Position numbers and translations under genes: made by a program
Part shown: positions 16,005 to 19,778 of the stretch, piece after piece
How the letters are laid out: each line of letters begins with the position of its first letter
How positions within the stretch are numbered: position 1 is the first letter of the stretch
NCBI GenBank assembly: GCA_964390645.1
Contig: CAYMLL010000128.1
Location: 1-19,778 of the forward strand
DNA from: CAYMLL01 sp964390645
Lineage (GTDB): Bacteria > Planctomycetota > UBA8108
DNA length: 19,778 nucleotides
Reading direction: 5' to 3'
Notes under the pieces: generated by a model
Databases searched by the model: none
The model's input: only the letters and a program-made list of their open reading frames with translations
Told to the model about the DNA's origin: nothing

Positions 16005-16364
16005 AGATCGCCACGGCGTCCTGCTCTCGCAACCCCGGCAGAATCGGCGGCCGACGACGACGAGAGATTTCCGGCCGGACAAGATCCGGAAACAGCCGGA
16101 CCGGCCGGCGCGCGGGGCGGGAGCCGAACGGTCCCGGCGGCCCCTGAAAGCAGTCGTCGCGGGTATCCGGACCTTCCATCACACGGGACGCCGCTTTCCC
16201 GCGCATCTTTCCTTTGCATCCAGGTGCCCGTCGTACGATATAAGGATGTTGGACGGCCGCTGTCCGGCCCTTTGTCGGGCGGCGCCGCGGACACGGATTT
16301 CTGGTGAAAAAGAAGTCCGAAAAGATACCCGAAGAGGAAACCGCCCGCCCGGGCGCATCGGAAC
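16005..16364. other. Intergenic region between yggU-like and clpP-like genes
   Basis: This 360-bp spacer has no supportable gene. It contains a nested GC-rich inverted repeat (16071-16108) and a weak promoter-like stretch: TTGCAT at 16214-16219 and the AT-rich ACGATATAAGG at 16235-16245, unusual in this GC-rich background. A GTG at 16304 opens a 55-codon Lys/Glu/Arg-rich frame that overlaps the ClpP-like start out of frame; I do not call it a gene. Confidence 0.6.
16071..16108. other. Nested inverted repeat (RNA hairpin candidate)
   Basis: CCGGCCGG at 16071-16078 pairs with CCGGCCGG at 16101-16108, and inside it TCCGG (16085-16089) pairs with CCGGA (16096-16100) around an AAACAG loop. The right-hand arms are contiguous, and the left arms are separated by a 6-nt bulge. 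It starts 67 bp after the YggU-family stop. There is no following T run, so it is not a standard intrinsic terminator. Confidence 0.55.
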
Positions 16365-17042
16365 ATGCACGACGACGAACTGCGAAGATGGTCGACGCTC
16401 GATCCAAACTCCCAGCGTGGCAATCCCCCGAGAGCACAGAGGAACGAGGAGGAAGAGGAGGAGCGTGAACCCGACGACAAGAAGGCTGAGGAGAAGGAAT
16501 CCCCGATCGCGCTCGATCTTCTCCGCAAGGAGCGCACTCTTTTCATCTCCGAGGAAGTGTCGCCGAAGCTGACACAGCGAATCAGTGGTTGCCTTCTGTG
16601 GCTCGACTCCCTGTCGGAAGACCCGATCAAGCTGTATATCAACACACCCGGCGGCTCGGCCGACGACGGGTTTGCGATCCACGACATGATCCGCTTCATC
16701 AAGGCGCCCGTTTACTGCATCACGACGGGCCTCAACGCGAGCGCGGGCACCCTGATCTTGCTGGGTTCGCCCAAGGAGCGACGACTCGCCCTTCCGAACG
16801 CGCGTATCATGATTCACCAGCCTTCCGGCGGTGGCCAGGGACGCACCTCGGACCTCGAGATCACGGCCGAGGAAATCGTCAAGCTCCGTCAACGCGCCAA
16901 CCAGCTGATCGCCCAGGAGTGCGGTCGCACGATCGAACAGGTGGAGAGCGACACGGACCGCGACTACTGGATGAGCTCCGAGGAAGCACTCGACTACGGC
17001 CTCATCGGACGCGTCGTGTCGAGTCTCCGGGATGTTTTCTGA
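16365..17042 (+). CDS. ClpP-like serine protease paralogue with acidic N-terminal extension
   Basis: This is a ClpP-fold peptidase of 225 residues. Residues 1-46 are a hydrophilic tail with a run of Glu (RNEEEEEEREPDD) where ClpP would have its propeptide and axial loop. The protease domain follows: IKLYINTPGGSADDGFAIHD, then TTGLNASAGTLILLG with nucleophile S126, NARIMIHQPSGGGQG with H151, and DTDRDYWMSSEEALDYGLIG with D200. The Ser-His-Asp triad is therefore complete. The nucleophile context N-A-S-A-G departs from the A-A-S-M-G of standard ClpP, so this is a divergent paralogue rather than the housekeeping protein. The ATG at 16365 has no strong ribosome-binding site. The gene is followed 27 bp later by purN. 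Partner ATPase and substrates cannot be inferred. Confidence 0.9.
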   Translation: MHDDELRRWSTLDPNSQRGNPPRAQRNEEEEEEREPDDKKAEEKESPIALDLLRKERTLFISEEVSPKLTQRISGCLLWLDSLSEDPIKLYINTPGGSADDGFAIHDMIRFIKAPVYCITTGLNASAGTLILLGSPKERRLALPNARIMIHQPSGGGQGRTSDLEITAEEIVKLRQRANQLIAQECGRTIEQVESDTDRDYWMSSEEALDYGLIGRVVSSLRDVF

Positions 17043-17069
17043 GCCGTCCCTCTTGCTTCGCGAATTCGC

Positions 17070-17687
17070 ATGAGAGCGAGACTCGGCGTTCTTTTTTCGG
17101 GCGGCGGCCGCACGGTGGAGAACCTGGCCCGGAAGATCGTCGAGGGCTCGCTCCAGGCCGAGATTGCCGTGGCGATCTCGAGCCATGCGAACGCCGGCGG
17201 CATCGCGCGCGCCCAGCGCTTCGACATCCCGACGGAGACCCTCGATTACCGCCGCCTCGAAGGAGACCTCTCAGAGCGCATCTGCGAGCGTCTCGTCGAG
17301 GCCGATGTCGACTGGATCGTGCTCGCCGGCTTCATCCGCCACTTTCGCTTTCCGGATCGTTGGCGAGAGCGCGTCCTCAACATCCACCCGTCACTGCTGC
17401 CGTCCTTCGGAGGCAAGGGATTCTACGGTGAGCGGGTTCACCGAGCCGTCCTCGAGTCCGGAGCGAGGTTCAGCGGCTGCACCGTGCACATCGTCACTGA
17501 CGAATACGACCGCGGACCGATCGTGTTACAGCGTGTCGTTCCCGTGCTCGACGACGACACGACGGACAGCCTCGCGGCGCGCGTGTTCGCGGAGGAGTGC
17601 ATCGCCTACCCCGAGGCGATCAGCCTCTGCCTGGCGGGCAAGATCGTCTTCGAGAACGGCCGGGCACGAATCAGCTCCGATCGGTAA
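17070..17687 (+). CDS. purN: Phosphoribosylglycinamide formyltransferase (GART)
   Basis: This enzyme transfers a formyl group from 10-formyl-tetrahydrofolate to glycinamide ribonucleotide in purine synthesis. It has 205 residues, the usual size. The N-terminal substrate loop is GVLFSGGGRTVENL. The active-site block VLNIHPSLLPSFGGKGFYG supplies the catalytic Asn and His, and HIVTDEYDRGPIVLQR the catalytic Asp. The G-G-K-G-F-Y-G variant of the loop after the motif differs from the enterobacterial K-G-L-H-T form but occurs in other phyla. The ATG at 17070 lies 27 bp after the ClpP-like gene and has no obvious Shine-Dalgarno sequence, so read-through from upstream is likely. Its last 17 bp overlap the convergent gene on the other strand. 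Confidence 0.95.
   Translation: MRARLGVLFSGGGRTVENLARKIVEGSLQAEIAVAISSHANAGGIARAQRFDIPTETLDYRRLEGDLSERICERLVEADVDWIVLAGFIRHFRFPDRWRERVLNIHPSLLPSFGGKGFYGERVHRAVLESGARFSGCTVHIVTDEYDRGPIVLQRVVPVLDDDTTDSLAARVFAEECIAYPEAISLCLAGKIVFENGRARISSDR
17671..17687. other. Convergent 3' overlap of two genes
   Basis: The stop of purN (TAA at 17685-17687) lies beyond the stop of the convergent 504-residue gene (17671-17673), so the two coding regions share 17 bp and there is no room for a terminator between them. Confidence 0.85.
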
Positions 17688-19185
17688 AAGGGCTGTTTCG
17701 ACCCGCGGACGGGACGTCCGGCACCGCCGCGTCGTCTTTCCGCTCGCCCAGAACCTGCTCGCGCTTCCACCAACGTGTCCAGGCCTGCGGCGTCTTGAAG
17801 ATGCGCCCCGTAGCGTGACGCAGCAGCTCGTGCGCGAGAAGGTGATACTTCGGATCGATCTGCTCCAGCTCGCGCACGAGGCGTTCGATCAAGCGCAGGT
17901 TGAGATCCTGGTCATGCTCGCCGGCCCAGGCGCAGAACCATCCGGCGATGAGCAGATCCTCCGGACGGTCGAAGAGCAGCGCGAGCGTCAGCCGTTTGAG
18001 CGGGTCCTCGAACTTGCGCTTCTTGCCCGGCGGAATGAGCCAGATCTCCGTCTCCACGGTGCGCAACGGGATGTTGCCATCCGACTCACCCTCGATCTCC
18101 CAGAGCGTCGGGCGAAACACCGCATGGAACTTGACGCGTGCCGCGATGTTCGCGATCGGCAGATCCTTCGGAGGCTCGAAGGGAATGTCGAACTCCCAGC
18201 CCTGCCCCGGCGCCAGCGAGATCCGCTGACGCCTCTTCGACAAGCGCAACGCCATGCGCGTACTGCCGCTCCTGTGGCCCGCCAGGAAGCGACGCTCGAT
18301 CGTGACGGTCAGCTCGCCGAAAACTCTCTCGCGCACCTCGAAGAGAAGCGGCGCCTCGGAACGATTCTGCAGTCGAAAGACAATCTCCGGCGTCTCGCCG
18401 ATTTCGTAGACCAGCGAGCCGACATCGACACGCACCTCGAGCTTCTCGCTGACCTTCTTCTGCAACGCCTTGCGAACGAGCCGACGACAGAGAAACTTCA
18501 ACGGGGTGTTCTCGTCGAGCTCGAGAATCGCCTGAGCGATGAGACGGGCTCGATCGTAGCGACCGTACTCGAGATGCTCCTTCGCCTGCCGGAACTTGCG
18601 CTCGAAGTAACGGGCGGCGGAGAAGTCGCGCGACACGGCCGTCTCCGGAAGCTCGCCGTCCACGATCTCCGCCAGGATCGAGCGCAGCAGCGCCTCGACG
18701 CGCTCGGTCTCGATCCGAACCTTGCCCAGCCACACCCTGAGATCCGGCACGGCGTCGGCACCCATCTTGCGCAGCGCACGCTCGGCAGCCTGACGCTCGG
18801 CGGGCTTCCCCGCGACCAGTCGACCCAGGAGCCGACGAATCTGCGGACGCACGTGCTCGGAGCTCGCCGGCGCCGAGAGGCCCTCGAGTCCATCGGGATC
18901 GGTCGTACCGATGACGCGACCCTCGCCCCCTTTCCGGTCCCCCCGATTCCCGTCCGCGTCCCCGCGACTCTTCCGGGCCTGCTCGTCCCCGCCCCCGCGC
19001 TCCTGGGCACGACCCACCGCGTCGAGGACGGGGACGCTCCCGACGCCGAGAAGGACGAGGACGATCACCCAGCCACGTCTCTCGCCACTCGACCTCACCG
19101 CAGAAGGGCGGTCACCGTGACGGACGCGGAGCGGCGAGCCCCGTACGACCCGGGCGAGAAAACGTGGAAGACCCGAACCGGTCAT
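17671..19185 (-). CDS. Membrane-anchored protein of unknown function with HEAT/TPR-like and beta-sandwich regions
   Basis: The 504-residue product starts at ATG 19185 behind a good AGGAGGAG site. An Arg-rich cytoplasmic head (1-37) precedes one hydrophobic segment (VIVLVLLGVGSVPVLDAVG, about 40-58), either a signal anchor or a late signal peptide. A Gly/Asp/Arg-rich linker (about 60-100) follows. Residues 110-175 look HEAT-like (IRRLLGRLVAGKPAERQAAE, ALRKMGADAVPDLRVWLGK) and 195-250 TPR-like (KEHLEYGRYDRARLIAQAIL). The middle (about 250-390) is beta-rich with LVYEIGETPEIVFRLQNRSE, resembling Ig-like or BsuPI-type sandwich domains. The C-terminal third is helical (LLIAGWFCAWAGEHDQDLN, YHLLAHELLRHATG). 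I recognise no catalytic motif or named family. It ends inside the purN 3' end and probably shares a transcript with the acidic-repeat protein 47 bp upstream. Confidence 0.82.
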   Translation of the reverse strand: MTGSGLPRFLARVVRGSPLRVRHGDRPSAVRSSGERRGWVIVLVLLGVGSVPVLDAVGRAQERGGGDEQARKSRGDADGNRGDRKGGEGRVIGTTDPDGLEGLSAPASSEHVRPQIRRLLGRLVAGKPAERQAAERALRKMGADAVPDLRVWLGKVRIETERVEALLRSILAEIVDGELPETAVSRDFSAARYFERKFRQAKEHLEYGRYDRARLIAQAILELDENTPLKFLCRRLVRKALQKKVSEKLEVRVDVGSLVYEIGETPEIVFRLQNRSEAPLLFEVRERVFGELTVTIERRFLAGHRSGSTRMALRLSKRRQRISLAPGQGWEFDIPFEPPKDLPIANIAARVKFHAVFRPTLWEIEGESDGNIPLRTVETEIWLIPPGKKRKFEDPLKRLTLALLFDRPEDLLIAGWFCAWAGEHDQDLNLRLIERLVRELEQIDPKYHLLAHELLRHATGRIFKTPQAWTRWWKREQVLGERKDDAAVPDVPSAGRNSPFTDRS

Positions 19186-19232
19186 CGCTCCTCCTCGCGA
19201 TCGTCCATGACGACTCGTCGCAACACGACGGA

Positions 19233-19778
19233 TCAGCCTTCCCGGACCTCCTCGGCGGTCCCTTCCTCCCCGGCGGCCTCCGAATCCTCCGCGGCCTCCG
19301 AATCCTCCGCGGCCTCGGCCTCGGGCTCCCCCGCAGCCTCCGAGTCCTCCGCAGCCGCAGCCTCCGAGTCCTCCGCGGCCGCAGCCTCCGAGTCCTCCGC
19401 GGCCACAGCCTCCGAGTCCTCCGCAGCCGAGTCCTCCGAGTCCTCCGCGGCCGCAGCCTCCGAGTCCTCCGCAGCGCCGGCCTCCGGCTCCCCGGCGGCC
19501 TCCTCGGAGTCCTCCGCAGCGCCGGCCTCCGGCTCCCCGGCGGCCTCCTCGGAGTCCTCCGCGGCCACGGCCTCCGGCTCCCCGGCGGCCTCGGAGTCCT
19601 CCACGGCCACGGCCTCTGAATCCTCCGCAACCTCGGCATCAGCCTCCGCCGCGGCGCCAGCCTCCGGCTCACCGGCAGCCTCCGTATCCTCCGCGGCGCC
19701 AGCCTCCGGCTCACCGGCAGCCTCCGTATCCGCCGCGGCGCCAGCCTCCGGCTCACCGGCAGCCTCCGTATCCTCCGC
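19233..19778 (-). CDS. C-terminal part of a protein with an acidic Ala/Glu-rich repeat tail (start beyond right edge)
   Basis: The last 181 residues of a protein whose start lies outside the window. The visible part is entirely low complexity: units such as AEDTEAAGEPEAGA, AEDSEEAAGEPEAGA and AEDSEAAA repeat to the C-terminus, which ends GTAEEVREG. It contains no hydrophobic segment, Cys or aromatic residue, and should be a disordered, strongly acidic tail. The other frames are open too because of the repeats, giving Arg/Leu-rich or Arg/Pro-rich products. The acidic frame is preferred because it stops 47 bp before the next gene without overlapping it and reads through without a start at the right edge. 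The identity of the folded N-terminal domain cannot be known here. Confidence 0.72.
   Translation of the reverse strand, partial: AEDTEAAGEPEAGAAADTEAAGEPEAGAAEDTEAAGEPEAGAAAEADAEVAEDSEAVAVEDSEAAGEPEAVAAEDSEEAAGEPEAGAAEDSEEAAGEPEAGAAEDSEAAAAEDSEDSAAEDSEAVAAEDSEAAAAEDSEAAAAEDSEAAGEPEAEAAEDSEAAEDSEAAGEEGTAEEVREG
19289..19778. repeat. Nested coding minisatellite
   Basis: Three 42-bp units with one difference lie at 19653-19694, 19695-19736 and 19737-19778, and the array continues out of the window. Two identical 45-bp units lie at 19473-19517 and 19518-19562. Between and beyond them are shorter related units of 18-24 bp. All lengths are multiples of three, which keeps the acidic frame open. Confidence 0.9.

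Noticed and set aside
16304..16471. GTG-started 55-codon Lys/Glu-rich frame overlapping the ClpP-like start
   Set aside because: No ribosome-binding site and no recognisable sequence; it overlaps the ClpP-like gene out of frame. A frameshift joining the two cannot be shown.
19112..19756. Arg/Pro-rich minus-strand frame over the minisatellite
   Set aside because: It would overlap the well-supported start of the 504-residue gene and is an artefact of repeats open in every frame.
19289..19778. Spaced repeats suggestive of a CRISPR array
   Set aside because: Units are contiguous, related to each other and multiples of three; there are no unique spacers. It is a coding minisatellite.

Overview
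The window is 19.8 kb of uniformly GC-rich bacterial chromosome with a single 10-N assembly gap. No rRNA, tRNA, CRISPR array, transposase or phage gene was seen. Several lineage-type proteins suggest Planctomycetota or a related uncultured phylum, probably from a metagenome assembly. These are a zinc-ribbon protein ending in an R-N-L-R-x-V-L-A-L motif, a secreted protein with a G-D-H-L-G-V-x-x-T-R-D-F core, and a lipoprotein with a C-terminal C-x2-C-x9-C-x-C-C cluster. The phylum is inferred from recalled family resemblance, not from a search.

Left part (1 to 10212, all minus strand; transcription runs from 10212 down past 1). It opens with a three-subunit molybdenum hydroxylase of the xanthine dehydrogenase / PaoABC (YagTSR) type: a Tat-targeted 2Fe-2S subunit, a molybdopterin subunit and an FAD subunit with an extra cysteine cluster. 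An 83-residue protein with eight cysteines and a secreted DUF1326-type protein follow closely. Next come a secreted protein of unknown function, a zinc-ribbon protein interrupted by the gap, a lipoprotein membrane-fusion adaptor and an RND efflux pump that runs off the left edge. The first five genes look like a functional unit. The efflux pair is probably a separate unit, because a candidate promoter lies at 4317-4345.

Centre and right (10509 to 17687, plus strand). A Cys-rich lipoprotein is divergent from the hydroxylase operon. It is followed by a housekeeping run: dnaE (replicative polymerase alpha subunit, with a PHP domain that keeps its metal ligands), a YggS-family PLP protein, a DUF167/YggU protein coupled to it by a GTGA overlap, a ClpP-like serine protease with a complete catalytic triad, and purN. 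A consensus-like promoter lies just before dnaE.

Right end (17671 to 19778, minus strand). A membrane-anchored protein of 504 residues with no recognised function overlaps the 3' end of purN by 17 bp. Before it comes the C-terminal end of a protein made of Ala/Glu/Asp/Ser/Gly/Pro repeats, encoded by a nested minisatellite and cut by the window edge.

I did not find a clear new defence or mobile system. The best candidate for something undescribed is the exported Mo hydroxylase with its small eight-cysteine protein and DUF1326 partner.
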